The translations under genes and the position numbers were made by a program. Positions 12,249-28,400 of a stretch of 64,000 nt of DNA are shown here, piece after piece. The first letter of the stretch is position 1. Every line of letters starts with the position of its first letter. Origin of the DNA: Apium graveolens (taxonomy: Eukaryota > Streptophyta > Magnoliopsida > Apiales > Apiaceae); contig NC_133650.1 in NCBI RefSeq assembly GCF_009905375.1, positions 295,196,270 through 295,260,269 of the forward strand, given 5' to 3'. The notes under the pieces are model-generated. The model was given only the letters and a program-made list of their open reading frames with translations. It ran no database searches and was not told where the DNA came from.

Positions 12249-13515
12249 TGGTAGCCCATGGATTCTCTCAAAGGCCTGGATTTGATTACCAGAAAACTTA
12301 CTCTCCTGTGATGGATGGAGTCATTTTTCGTTTTTTGATAGGTATGACTTGTATGGAAAGATATTTATATGAAAATCCTTGAAGGATTATAGATATATGA
12401 AACTAAGCCTCGACATTTATACTCAGTTAAATTACAACGATCATTATATGGATTAAAATAGTTTGGTCGTATGTGCTACAAGAGGCTTAGTGAATATTAA
12501 TTAAATGATGGGTATGTCAATAATCAGGTGTGTCCATGTATGTTTATCAAAAGGTCATCAATTATTTTTATTATTATTGTTGTATATGTGGATAATTTGA
12601 ATATTGTAGGTACTTTCGAAGATATTACTAACATTGCTGCTTATTTGAAAACTGAGTTTGAAATGAAAGATCTTGGAAAGACAAGATTTTTTTTAGGAAT
12701 ACAAGTGGAACACTTATCTTCGGGTATACTTGTTCATCAGTCCACTTATACAGAAAAGATTATTGATCGGTTCTACATGGACAAAGCTCATCCATTAACG
12801 ACACCAATGGTTGCTCGATCACTCGAAGTTGAAAATGATCCATTCCGACCCAGAAAAGAAGATGAAAATGCACTTGGACCTAAAGTTCCATATCTTAGTG
12901 CTATTGGAGCTCTTATGTATCTTGCAAATAACACAAGACCCGATATTGCTTTTTCAGTAAACCTGTTGGCAAGATTCAGTTCTAATACAATTAAAAGGAA
13001 TTGGGATGAAATCAAACACATATTCAGATATCTTCGTGGGACAATTGATCTCGTGTTATTCTTTCCACATAGTTCAAAGTCACAATTGACTGGATATGCA
13101 GATGCTGATCAAGTACATGTCAGATCATCATTTTGGACGATCAAAAACAGGTTATATATTCACATATTGTGGCACTGTTATCTTTGGAAGTCTACAAAAC
13201 AGACTATGGCAGCAACTTCATCAAATCACGCAGAATTACTTGCAATTCATGAACCAAGTAGGGAATGTATTTGGCTAAGATAATACATCTTGTATCAGAC
13301 AGTTAAAGGAAGGATATATCAAAAGGGATTGAACCAAACATATCTTACCAAAATTCTTCTATACGCATGAACTACAGGAAAATGGTGATATTGATGTACA
13401 ACAAGTGCGCTCATGTGATAATCTTGTTGATTTACTTACACAGTCACTACCCACATCGATATTTGAAAAGTTACAGAATAATATTGGCATGCGGAGATTG
13501 AGAAACTTATTATAA
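12249..13515 (+). pseudogene. copia-2 reverse transcriptase and RNase H remnant
   Basis: After the solo LTR the text resumes with RT motifs in several frames: YSPVMD (12301-12320), LYGLKQFGRMCYKR (12440-12490), then an open frame 12528-13283. The last holds the RT active-site box as YVDN instead of YVDD, MKDLGKTRFFLGIQ, YLANNTRPDIAFSVNLLARF and a decayed RNase H. RNase H text continues out of frame to about 13515. The altered active site and frame breaks mark it as non-functional. Confidence 0.85.
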
Positions 13516-13666
13516 CAAGATGTCAAAGTGTGAGATGTTAAATTCAGGGGGAGACTGTACTCTTTTTCTTTCGTCAAGATTTTTATCCCACTAGGTTTTT
13601 CCTTGCAAGGTTTTAACGAGGCAGTTAATCTCTGAAGTAAACTCGCATTTGACAATCATGGGGGAG

Positions 13667-14643
13667 TGTTATAATATAACATTGATTGTCAAAACTTAAT
13701 CAAGAAGACTCATAAAACTTATCGAGGAAGCCTCTCAAAACTTATCGAGGAAGACTTGCACAACTTCTTAGAGAAGAAACTTAGTAAGAAAGAATTGTAA
13801 ACTTATTAAGGAAGACTTACGAAACTTACTAGTGAAGAACTACGATACTTATCAAAGAAGATTTATATAACTTCCTTAGTAAGACTTAGGGCTGTAAACG
13901 AACCGAGCTGATCGTTAGGCTCGACTCGACTCGACTCGTTTAACTCGACTCGACTCGTTAAGTAATCGAGCTCGAGTTCGAATAAGAAAATATGTTCGTT
14001 TAGCTTATCGAGTCGATCCGAATTTTACAAGTGGTCGTCTCGAACTCGACTCGAGATTGACTCGAGATCGACTCGACTCGTTAAACTCGACTCGAACTCG
14101 ACTCGATAAGTAATATGAATAAAAAAAATCTAAATATATACATGAGCATGTTCTATCTCTACCCGTATTTTCCTAATTGGATTGGACTTAAATTTTATTT
14201 TATTTGGGCTGGGTCTTATTTGGACTCTAATTGGGACAAAAGACCAAAAAAAATTTAAAAATTAATGACCAACTCGAACTCGACTCGACTCGAAAAGTTC
14301 GTGAACAACTCGAACTCGACTCGGTTGTTAACAAACTCGAGTTCAAATATGAAAATCTGATCGTTAAACTTTTCGAACTCGACTCGACTCGTTAAGAAAA
14401 AACTCGAACTCGAACTCGTTAAGGAAAAACTCGTCTCGACTGGGTTCGTTTACGGCCCTAGTAAGACTTGTCAACCAAACCTCAATAAATAGGAACTTCA
14501 GTAATTGAAATCGGATATACTGAAACATATTGAAATACAATTCTTTCTTCAACTTCTATTCTCTCTACGTGATATTATTAAGTTATTCATAATCAAGTAA
14601 TTCAAGATTTACAACACGGATTTACAACACGTTATTTGCAACA
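13667..14643 (+). repeat. copia-2 3' LTR (right edge uncertain), carrying a MITE
   Basis: It begins TGTTATAATATAACATTG directly after the purine tract. The right edge is placed at the last of several ACA ends (14616, 14629 or 14643) and cannot be fixed, because the partner LTR is outside the window. Without the 582 bp added by the MITE and its duplication, the LTR is about 370-395 bp. It contains repeated ACTTATCGAGGAAGACT-like units near 13715-13870. Confidence 0.6.
13888..14459. mobile_element. 572-bp Mutator-like MITE with 10-bp target duplication
   Basis: The termini are inverted repeats: left AGGGCTGTAAACGAACC, and right, reverse complemented, AGGGCCGTAAACGAACC (16 of 17 match). Both sides are flanked by AGTAAGACTT (13878-13887 and 14460-14469), a 10-bp target duplication. 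That length fits the 8-11 bp of Mutator-like elements. The interior is almost wholly CTCGA-type repeats in both orientations, able to fold on itself, with no coding capacity. Confidence 0.88.
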
Positions 14644-15311
14644 ATACGTATATAATGTAAAAAAATAATGGGGAAGACCGGATCGATATTCATGTATATA
14701 AAAGTCACCTTAAACAATTGCCCTCTCACCTATTTACACCAGTTTAGATGCCAGTTTAGATGCAGAAAGATGTGATTGCAATTTGCAAATGAAATATATA
14801 TGTACATGAATTTGGCAAAAACAGAGTATGAAGTAGTTAAGTGTATAAGATGTATGTAAAACGTATGTAAACCCTTCAGAGTTGAGAAACTTTGTTTGCA
14901 AAGACACAGCTTGAATAGTGAAACACAGAAGCATGTAACTATGTAAGACATTAACAAGAGCACCGTTTAAATTGCAGTAAGATACTATGCACTAAAATAA
15001 ATGGGCTACAAGTAATCTCGTTTCTTTCATCTCGATCTATCTAAACCGATTTTGATTCAATATGATCATGAGAAGCTGCACAGAATTTAATTTGTAATGA
15101 AATCGCAAATTAAAGCTATTTTTAGACAAACTGTATCCAAATTTGTTACCATGTGTAACAGCAATAGTTAGGTGAACATTACCCTATCAATAAGAGGCTC
15201 TCAGCTCTATCAACAATTATGATTTTGGTATTGAAATGCCTCTTCTCTGTCTGTTATGTATATCAGTTCAATAAACTGTTGATCACTTGAGCTTGACGTT
15301 GAACTCATAAT
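14644..15311. other. Intergenic, nothing recognised
   Basis: AT-rich sequence between the copia-2 LTR and the stop codon of the first kinase gene. It should include that gene's 3' untranslated region. No repeat or gene was recognised. Confidence 0.6.
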
Positions 15312-18652
<3,341 letters not shown>

Positions 18653-19796
18653 TTTCTTTCTTTATTGTCTCTCTTTGGGTTAACCAAAAAGAAGTGAAAA
18701 ATAAGAGTTCTATAAATGATCAAGGAAAATTATATTGGTTACAAGAAAGATGCAAGACCTCAGATTCTAATGTCAACAGTCAATAATATTAACTGATTTT
18801 TAAAATAGTTACAATTATTTGTAAATGTCAGTGGAATTAAGTAGATTTAAGATGTTGATCATGAAATTACTAATTTTGGACTATAGAATCTTATAAATGA
18901 GGGACATAACATCACCTCAAAAAACATAAATTTATGGATGTAAAGAACATTACCAGACACCTTTCCATCATCACACAGTTGCAACATCTAAAGTCTAAAT
19001 GACTTGTCTTTAGAATATCAGGGTCTTCTGTAGATTATTGTCCACATATTTCAGTTTTAATACATGCTGCACTTTACTGATTTGATTCAAGGTGCAAATT
19101 ATGTGTGATGTGGTTGATGTTGGACCAGGCTAATTTGGTACTTTGAAAAATAAATCAATTACATTCCGTAATTTTGCAATTTGTTTGAGAAAATAACAGA
19201 TATTAATATCTTACCAAATTCATAATCAAAATTTGAATATTGTTGACATTTAAATTTTTTTTTTAAAAATCCTGCAAGCACTTGCTTGAATACACCCAGA
19301 TTGTGAAGAAGAATGGTGAGTCAAGATGGCCCCTGGATAGTAACATTCTAGCACTGTCAGTTTGAAAATAGAATGCAGTAATCAAATATCTATTATCACA
19401 CGAAAATTCTTGCAAGTCGGTTCTTGGAATTAACCAGGCTGAAAAGTCCCAATCCTGATTTTTTCTACAGATGAAACAATAGTGTCTCCATCTTCGACAA
19501 TGTACTAGTAGCAATCTTATTGTCAACTCTTCAACTGCACTAAAATTTTAACGTAGCTAAACAAGCATGTCAACAAAAGCTGCAGATGGTTTTCGTATTG
19601 TATCTCCTCTAATGAATTATGTATAGCTTTATTATACATAAATTATTTTTTTCCGCGAAAAAAACTTAATGTCACCTTCTTCATGAATATAGCAAGCCAG
19701 TAGAGATGTGTTATGATTTGTTTCTCTCATACTTGGGTGAAAACTAGAGCAGTAACACAAATTTAACTATAAGTCGAGAAGGTTGATATTTATGAC
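18653..19796. other. Upstream/intergenic region, no gene
   Basis: Sequence 5' of the first kinase gene. A short minus-strand reading frame (19263-19526) has no recognisable similarity. No clear TATA box on the minus strand was found at the usual distance. It may contain promoter elements that cannot be named. Confidence 0.5.
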
Positions 19797-21000
19797 TGGG
19801 ATGAGTAAAAATTTTGTTTCTCTTCCTGCTCACTATCTCTAACAGCACTACATTTATGTTTAATTTAAAATCTGCCATCAATAACATATTTAGGGGACAA
19901 GTAGCCACTGCAAGGACATTCCGAAGAATTTCAGATTTTGGCTAATGGAAGAACTAAGTTTTAAGAAAGGTAGAGATTCTTATTATGTTTCGACAGCTCT
20001 AGTTGAGTTGGCTCCAGATCCCCTCTCCCTGAAGATCCTTGCGGCGCTAAGATTTGAAATTTTTTATTCATATATTGTTCAAGGAGAACATTGTTGGTTT
20101 TAGAGAAGCCTCTTACTATGCTGTTAATGATGTTATAGAGCATAGGGCCAAACTGCGTTGCTTTGTTTATACTTAATAGATTGGTCATTAATTCATTGTA
20201 GTAAAATCACTGTTTAAGAAACAAAAGGATGAACAAACTGCTTGAATATCTGATTAAAAGAAGACATATAGCTTATTGAATAGGATAATTTACCAAAGAT
20301 AAACTGGTCTAAGCTTTTATTAGACATGTACTCATGCACCAACATTCTTTTCCATTCTGTACAAAATAGTCAAGATGCTTCACAAGGTTCCAGTGCAGAA
20401 GAAGAGCAAAACATGAAACTTCAATTAAAAGTCTTCCAACCCTTACCATTAATTCTTTAAAAGCCTGTTTACATCTACTAATTAGCTCTCTTCGAGCATA
20501 CCCTAGAAAATGTCAATGTGACAGTGTCGTATTCTGCAATGGAATTATTTATTCTGTTATGTAACACCAACTCATTGAGTCTACCAGTTTGAATCCTGTC
20601 AACAGGATTTCTATCAACATGTTGAAACTAAGTGTTTACACATTATTCTATCAGCCTCTTGATTTCTGCAGATACCAGTCACCCTGGATCAAAGCAGCGG
20701 AATGGTAATTACCTTAACTAGCATAGATTGGAATGAAGCCATTGGATGCATCAGCCAAGGTTGTGAAGTCAAACAATGGAACCTCCATGCCCTCATTACC
20801 ATCCCTATTGTCCCCATCATTTTCAAATAAAGCTTTGTTGAGTTGTTGTCCCTGCAACTTTGACAACCAAAGGCACGCAGTATATCCTAAACACAAAGTT
20901 GTGAGAAAACCCTAGAATTTGTTAGATTATACTATAACCAGCATGTGCTTCCTTTTGTTCCTGCTTGCTAACTGGCATGCGCCAAGCAATTTTCTTAAAG
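19797..21000 (-). pseudogene. Decayed S-domain kinase fragment (exons 2 to 6)
   Basis: Pieces of the same gene family lie in gene order on the minus strand. An exon 2 scrap is at about 20941-21000. Exon 3 remains at 20722-20857 ([17 protein letters not shown], but without the GEGGFG loop). Exon 4 remains at about 20293-20508. Exon 5 lies at 19981-20190, with the HRDLK region ruined. An exon 6 scrap lies at about 19797-19912. Multiple stops, indels and loss of the ATP-binding loop make it a relic. Exon 1 is absent; the long Gypsy at 21076 begins just past the exon 2 scrap. Confidence 0.85.
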
Positions 21001-21075
21001 TCAGCAAGGTTTTGTAAAAAAATTTCACTTTTTTATAGAAGATCATGATGATAGTTAGAGGATCTGCAGTGTGGA

Positions 21076-24000
21076 TGTAACACCCCCAAATCCGGGGTCA
21101 GGGATTCGGGTTGTCACGAGTTTCATATCCCTTAACAACACTTAATCTTAACAATCAACCAATTACTGCGTACTGTGACCCCACAATATACACACACAGC
21201 AAGTTATAGTCTCAGAGATGAATACCCAAAAAAGTAACACAAGTCATTTTATTCCACATAATAAGCCATTACACCTCAAGAAAGTTCTGAATAAATTTAC
21301 ATTTCTTTGCCATTATTACAATTCATATTATACATAAGTCTGGTTTATCAATAGTTGAAAACCTAGCCTATTGGTAGCTCCTACCTCAGCTACGACGGCA
21401 TCAACGCTTCCAGAAAACTGCGGAACATTTTCTAACCGCTTGCGAATTGGAAGCTTGATCCTGTTCATCTTGTCTATCTGATGTTGTGTGATGAAAGAAG
21501 AAAGCAAGGGTGAGCAACAAGCCCACCAAAATAATATGTATAATGATTTAGAATATATGAGCATTCTCATAGTACTCATAAAAGTCTTGGTCAAGAAGAA
21601 ATGAACCAAGTTTGATATCTTACCGTGACCAAGTCGCAAAATATTCAGTATATATGTATATATACTTTTCAAAATCTTGGAAGTCCTCTTCCATGCATAA
21701 TATACACAGAGTTCCAGTTTATAACTGTATAAAAATATCGTTGCAAGGTGATCTCATATATCTAACCTTGTCTCAACGTTTTTCTGAAAATCTTTGTCAT
21801 GCATAAGATAATCATTTACTAGATATAAGTTTAAAAGATGAAGTTACAAGATACTCCAATATACTTATATATTTTCCGAATACTACTTGAACTACCACCG
21901 TTCAAGTTATAATTAGTTCATCCCATAGATTAAGCTACAAGACAAAACTTGTATAGAATCAATTTTAAAATATCATTAAAATAAAATGAAGTTACGAGAT
22001 ACTTCATTTGATGCAAACATCATTTTGAAAGCTTGACCCTGCCAACACTCAACAATCGCCCAACCGTAGCCTTTCTATCGAGGTGCTCTGGGTAGTGTTG
22101 CAGAAATATCCAACTAGATGATGAACTCATTACGGGAGTTTGTCGCGCCAGGAAGACCACTTACGATGATCAGTCGCAGTAGTACAACCCCACCATTTTC
22201 TACATGTAGAGGAGAACCTGTCGGATTTACTTGTCAACCGAACACTGGACTCCTAAGGAATGGACCGTCTTAGCGGAACTTCCAGGCCATTTTGGCCAAT
22301 ATAATCAGGCTGGGCCGGCACCACTCGACCACTTACGCCACTCCTAGTTCAGATGAAATCCATGACTCTGAAACGTAAAGCCTGTCCCCACTTTCCCCAA
22401 GTAGAAACTTGTCGATACGGCTCCACCAAGAAGTCGTATCTAGTTGGAAAGGAAAACTCACCGACATTTCCCAGGCGATGCCTGTTAATGGATTAACTTG
22501 TTCCAAGAATTTTACTTCCCGAGTATTGGGTAAGTAATCAAAAACTCTTTTATCAAGACAACAACCTTGTTGCGAATATAAAACATACCACAGAGTCGGA
22601 TCCCTCAGGTTTTGAGCGAGTATTTAAATCCCATTCGAAAGGAGGATCTTACATATAAAAAAATGAGTTTTGGGATCCGCTCTAACTTTTAAAATCATTT
22701 TTAAGACTCGCAAAACATTTTTAAGAATGTTTGGAGTGATGTTCATTTAATAAAATAAATCAGTCCCAATATATTAGAAAATATCTGAATATTATTATTT
22801 AAATAATATTCCCATAAAGAATAATCTTTATAAAAATAATTGAAGTAGAAGTTGTAAAACTTATACTTGAAATGAATATTAAATAACCAAAGATATACTT
22901 ATACGAAAGTACTATCTTTATTTGAATAATCAAAAGTAAGTTTGATTATCGATACATTATTCTTTAATAAAATAAATAATAATAATTAGTAAATAATCAG
23001 AGTCATAAGTCATCGAATGAATATTCAAAATAATATTCATTAATAAATTAAGAGGAGTCATATGTCCTCGAATGAATATTCAAAATAATATTCAATAATA
23101 AAATAAACGGGATCATAAGCCCTCGAATGAATATTCAAAATAATATTCAATAATAAAATAAACGGGATCATAAGCCCTCGAATGAATATTCAAATTAATA
23201 TTCATTAATAAAATAAACGGAGTCATATGTCCTCGAATGAATATTCAAAATAATATTCATTAATAAAAGAAAGTTATCGAATAAACCTTATTTGATTCAT
23301 AATTTTAAAAACTATTCATATATATATATATAAATATATATATTATACTCGGGAGCATCGACTCCCGGTTTTAGAAAAAAGTTCACCTTTGGGTCCCCTA
23401 TACTAAGGGTATATGCAAATTACCGCTTATCTCTAGCATAGGTATTATCAACTGAATCAACAGATATGTGTGTCAAGAATACGAAACAGGCATGCATATA
23501 TACCATATCACATGCTACAATATATCGCAAGAATTTGCTAATTAACCAACATGCATCTATCGCAAGATAATGCATATACAAATATATACATCACAACAAT
23601 AGTATAGCTTGTAGAAAACTTGCCTGAGCGACTGGGGGTTACAAATGGCTTGAGACGAGTCTGGTAACCTATAAACAAAATATAAGTTGGAATTAAACCA
23701 AAGTCACTTATAAACCTATACTTTAACCAATTTAGACTCTAACGCTCGCTTTGCGCTTACTGATTCTCTTAAGTCGCTCGAGTACCCTCGGCTCCACCAT
23801 TTTTAATAAATTAACCATTACGAGCTTTAAGGCAATTCTTTCGCGAGTGCCTTACCAACTGCCTAACACACTTTACATAAATGTTTCATACTCCAATTAG
23901 TCCTTTTAGGTCTTTAACCTATATTTCAAAGTAAGGCGAGGGGTAATGATTCGTTCGCGAAACGCCGTTACTTAAAACGGTCGTTTCTCCTAAACCGTTC

Positions 24001-25410
24001 ATCAGATTCAAACGAACTACATATCAAAACGAAGCTCGTAACATGAACTATCTAATAATGGCAATGGTCAAAACCTAACAGTGAGTTCACGGGTCCTAAT
24101 GTTAAGAACAAAATCAGCCTAAAGTAAATCGGACATTACGACGGCTATGTTTACGCGATTACCCAAATTTAAACCACTCCAAATCATCTCACAATCAACA
24201 TCCCAACCAAAACTCCATTCATACTACATCATAACAGCCCCAACAACTTCACATTATCAATTTATACTATTCTTAAACATGAATTTAAACTACACTTAAG
24301 TTCATTAATCAAAATCCAAGAACTACCACTCCAAAAACTTTACAAAACCAACTAATCTCTACATTCACAACAAGCAAGCCTCTCATGAATTATAACAACA
24401 AAACTAAACCTAATTACTCAAATAAAGTTAGGGTTTGGAGGGGTTATACCTTCCTTGGAGAGTGGAGAATCAATAAGGAAGCTTTAATTAACCACTAGTT
24501 ATCTTTACTAAGCTTGAATCTTGAAGAAAACATAAGAAAACACAAAGTTAGTTCTTGAAAACACTATTCATCAAGAACTTTGATGAATTGATTAGCTATG
24601 TAAATCATGGAATCTTGAGCTTTAACTTATGGCTCATCTAAGTTATGAATTATGGAAGCTAAAGAAACAAACCTCTTGATTTTTGAAGGTGTGTAGCTAG
24701 GGTTTTGAAATTTCTTCCTTGGTTTAAGAAGAAAAAGCCGAGAGCTTTTGTTCTTGAAGAAGAGAAGTCAACTTCTAATTTTGATGAAATGAATTGTTTT
24801 GGCTTGGTTGATTGCTTTTGATTTGTTTTGTTACCTTTTTACCATGGTAATTTTTTGTGTGGTTCTAATTCAACCAACAACACACTTTGCTTGGTCATGC
24901 TTATGTCACCATGTGATGTCACCCTCCCTCATTTGTCCTCTTCTCATTGGTTTAATGACATCATCCCCACTAATCTCTTTGATTAGCTTCTAATTACTTG
25001 GCTAATGACCGTTGATCTGTTATACAGTTCGCTTAACTTTCGTTTTCGTTTATCGTTTGAGGGATCATACCCGGGATCTTATTACTTGGGTTCCCTTAAC
25101 TTTTCTCAATACATTATATTCCTTTGATGATCCTCTCTTACAATTTTTGAATTTAAATCCTTTTTATCCTGTTACCTTATACTCAATTCTTTCGATATCT
25201 GGTGGATTTTCGGGAAAAATCAAAGTATTCGGATTTGGATTCTGACGATCTATACATACACTTATATACCACATAGAGTACTAATAATATCCCAGAAGAT
25301 CAATAAAAGAACCTCTTCATAGTGTGGCATGAAAAATTTTCTTAATCAGCATAATCAGCAAAATACTATTCATAAGGGTTTCAAAAATTCCAAAAATTGG
25401 GGTTATTACA
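21076..25410 (-). repeat. gypsy-2 3' LTR (4335 bp)
   Basis: The full-length copy, with TG...CA-type ends (plus strand TGTAACACCCCC...GGTTATTACA). It is nearly identical to 31134-34864 over the shared length and has about 615 bp (roughly 21146-21760) missing from the other copy. It contains a 55-bp tandem repeat (22985-23275) and a TA microsatellite near 23318-23343. Short open frames such as 24799-24993 recur in both copies only because the LTR is duplicated. Confidence 0.9.
22985..23275. repeat. 55-bp tandem repeat, five units, in gypsy-2 3' LTR
   Basis: The CTCGAATGAATATTCAAA motif recurs at about 23013, 23068, 23123, 23178 and 23233, exactly 55 bp apart. Each unit holds an inverted pair (GAATATTCAAAATAATATTC). 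Confidence 0.9.
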
Positions 25411-25425
25411 GTCTCCCCTCCTTAA
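25411..25425 (-). other. gypsy-2 polypurine tract
   Basis: The minus strand reads AAGGAGGGGAGAC directly before the 3' LTR, the expected place for plus-strand DNA priming. Confidence 0.75.
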
Positions 25426-28400
25426 AAGGATTCCGTCCCGGAATCAGATAGAAAATGAGTAGGGATACTTTCTTAGAATTGCACTTCTAACTCTTACATA
25501 ATTTTCCCACATTGTGGTTCTACCATCAAACTCTGACTAGTTTGATAACTCTTCTCCTAAGCATTTGTCCATTTTTGATCTATAACCCTTCCTGGTTGCT
25601 CCATGTAGGTTACGTCTGGTTGCATGTCTATGTGCTCATATGCCCCTATTTATCTGGCATCCGAATTACACTTCCTTAACATTGATACGTGGAACACGTT
25701 ATGAACTTGCTACATGTTCGGGGGTAGGGCTAGCTCATATGCTAACTTTCCAATACGACTTAATACCACAAAGGGTCCAACAATTCGTAGGCTTAGCTTT
25801 CCTTTCTTTTTGAACCTCATCAATCCTTTCCAAGGGATACCTTTAACATTACTAGGTCCCCAATTTCCTATTCTTTGTCCTTTTGTGTCGAATCAACATA
25901 CTTTTTATGTCCATCTTGGGCTACTACCAGCCATCCTCTGATTAAATCTATTATATCCTTGGTCCTTTGAATCACTGCTGGTCCGAGCATCTTGCGCTCT
26001 ACTACTTCATCCTAACATAAGGGAGATCGACATTGTCTTCCATCAAAGATCTCATAAGACGACATCTCGATACCTGACATACGATCTATTATCGTGAGAA
26101 GACTCATCCGCGTTAAGTGATCATTCCAAATTCTTCCAAGTCTATTGCACAGACTCTTATTATAGCTTTTAGCATTAGAGCTTTTGCTTCTCAATACCCA
26201 TTCATTTCCAGTTCGTAATCGCTACTACCTTCCGTTCCTAATATTATACTGGTTACACCTTTGCTCGTTAGCATTCTATAACCTTTTAATAATCGCGTCA
26301 ACCTTAGTATCACGAACGCGTTAGAATCGGAATACCACCATACTTGGTACCACCTCCTCTCTAGTTGCCTCCATCTTCGAAAGTTTGGTCCTTCATATAG
26401 AAGTAAAAGAATTTATTGAGAGATCATTATGATCATGAACACTTGTTACATTGCATAGTTAGTACAGAAGGTGGCCAGCCTTTAGTACTTGACAAGCAAT
26501 TAAACAACATGTGGTATCCTACTAGGCTTCTATCACACAGATAGATAGTCATTCGGCAATACCTCCCCTTCTGGAAGGGTTGTTCTTCTCAGCTTATACA
26601 AAATGAAAAGGAGAGAAAAGAATGAATTGAAGAGAATTGTATATATATAAATTATGTTGCCACAAAATATCTGGCTTGGAATTTACCTCTGAACTATAGA
26701 GGTTTGTCATAGGAGAACAAAACATATACGTATATATATCAACATCAGGTATTCGCTATTCCGTCCATCATTCTATGGACCCATGCTGTTCCTCGAGCTT
26801 ATACACAATCACCTTTGAAACTCCCTCGATATCGAAACTCGAATCTGGGACCTCATTCTAGACATCATCGTTACTAGAATTTTATGCTTGCACTACAACC
26901 TTCCTCGTATAGTAATACGACTCTCTATTGATAGAAGGAATAAATATTCAATAGGTAAATAATCGACCTAGTTTTTCTATCAAAGATAACTTATACGTCA
27001 ACACGACCCGATTAGTGGTACTCAATCTCAACATCCATTCCAATACAACTCTCACGGTTGTAATCGACTCATTACTCGCAGAATCATTGTTGCATTACTA
27101 TGGTCCACCACTGACCTACTGTCGTCATTCACTTTCCATGAAATCTTAATATCTAACCATACGGAGTCCATACATGTCGTATAGAATTCTTCTAAGGAGT
27201 TAACATAATCACCATTCATAATTCATGAAGAACACTCCAAATTCTGACGTACTTTCATGACATGAAGCAGATAAAATTGCAAAAGAGTTTCAATCAAAGC
27301 AACGATAGCAGGTTAATACCATTCTTAATCATATGCCTTAAATAGAAGACTTAACTCAAAGGTTCGTCTAGTCCTTTTTGAAAAATGGTCCTGGCTTATC
27401 TCAAGATAGTACCTTCTGAGATAGATAGCCCACTCATGGCGATTACATGAATTAAACCTTTACCAACTACTATTACGGTTGGGTATTGCACAGTCATCAG
27501 AAGGAATGTCAATCTTCCAAACCATATACAACCTTCACAGCTTTAACCATCATCACTGTATTCCTTTGGCACAAGCGCCTATAATTATCCTCTTACCTTT
27601 AAGGTGTCGGCCACCTCTTTGGCCTTTCCTGATAGTAAAATTTCCTTACAGTCAATGTCATTTTAACCACCTCCAAATAAATTTTCTACCTCATTTCAAT
27701 CACTGCTTATGTGAAGATGTTTTCCTTAAAATCTGATGAGTAAAAAAAAAATATCACCATTTTTCCATAAGTTATTGCCTCAGTCTTTAGAGGTTAATCA
27801 CTGTCACGGCTGACTCTCAATCATACTTAGAACATCTTTTATCTTAGGTCCTAATTTCCCTGAACAATTTCGACCTTTACTGGTTCGATCCATACTTTCT
27901 CGTGGTTTAACACGTGCCCCACTTGGCATCATTATAATTACATCATATTTCCTTTATCAACATTTCTATTCTTGAGAATTTTGAGTATTACCTTTCTCCT
28001 TGTAAAACCTCTAAGGTTATCCTTGAATCGTTCCTCCTGTATTCCCTAGATACAGGGCATATCAAGATACCATTTATTAATACCAGAATCATTGTCTATA
28101 TACTTCTGAAAAATTTCTCCACTGATTCCTAAAGGTTGTTATTACCTTAATCCTTTCCAATTCATACTGTCAAAACTCATATTATCCCTATTAAGGGTGA
28201 AATGCCAACCTTTATGCATTTCCCTAGGATTCATTTTAAGTTACCGATGTTCTATCCTTAATTCCACCTTTAAAAAGGTACATGCATCCTTCCATGGATA
28301 AATCAAGTCATATATTCCTGATAAGGGTGTCTTATTCAATCATTTCCACCTCGATAGTATATGCCTAATTTCACAATAACATCTGTATTCAAAATGAGGT

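Larger units (their letters stand above)
9565..14643 (+). mobile_element. copia-2: decayed Ty1/Copia, host of nested insertions
   Basis: A plus-strand Copia whose left part is displaced by copia-1. Visible parts are the integrase C-terminus and linker (9565-10550), the RT start (to 10709), a solo LTR interruption (10715-12248), RT and RNase H (12254-13515), a PPT (CATGGGGGAG, about 13657-13666) and a 3' LTR from 13667. The host text reads through the solo LTR: the RT motif YKARLVA ends at the left target site and HGFSQRPGFDYQKTYSPVMD resumes at the right one. Frameshifts and stops show that it is dead. Confidence 0.88.

Noticed and set aside
19263..19526. 87-codon minus-strand frame upstream of the first kinase
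   Set aside because: No recognisable motif, no homologous frame near the paralogs; chance frame.
22985..23275. 55-bp repeats as a possible CRISPR or satellite locus
   Set aside because: No spacers, and the same array sits in both LTRs of one Gypsy, so it is part of the LTR.
24799..24993. 64-codon frame repeated at 34253-34447, possible conserved small protein
   Set aside because: The two copies are the two LTRs of gypsy-2; repetition reflects LTR duplication, not selection.
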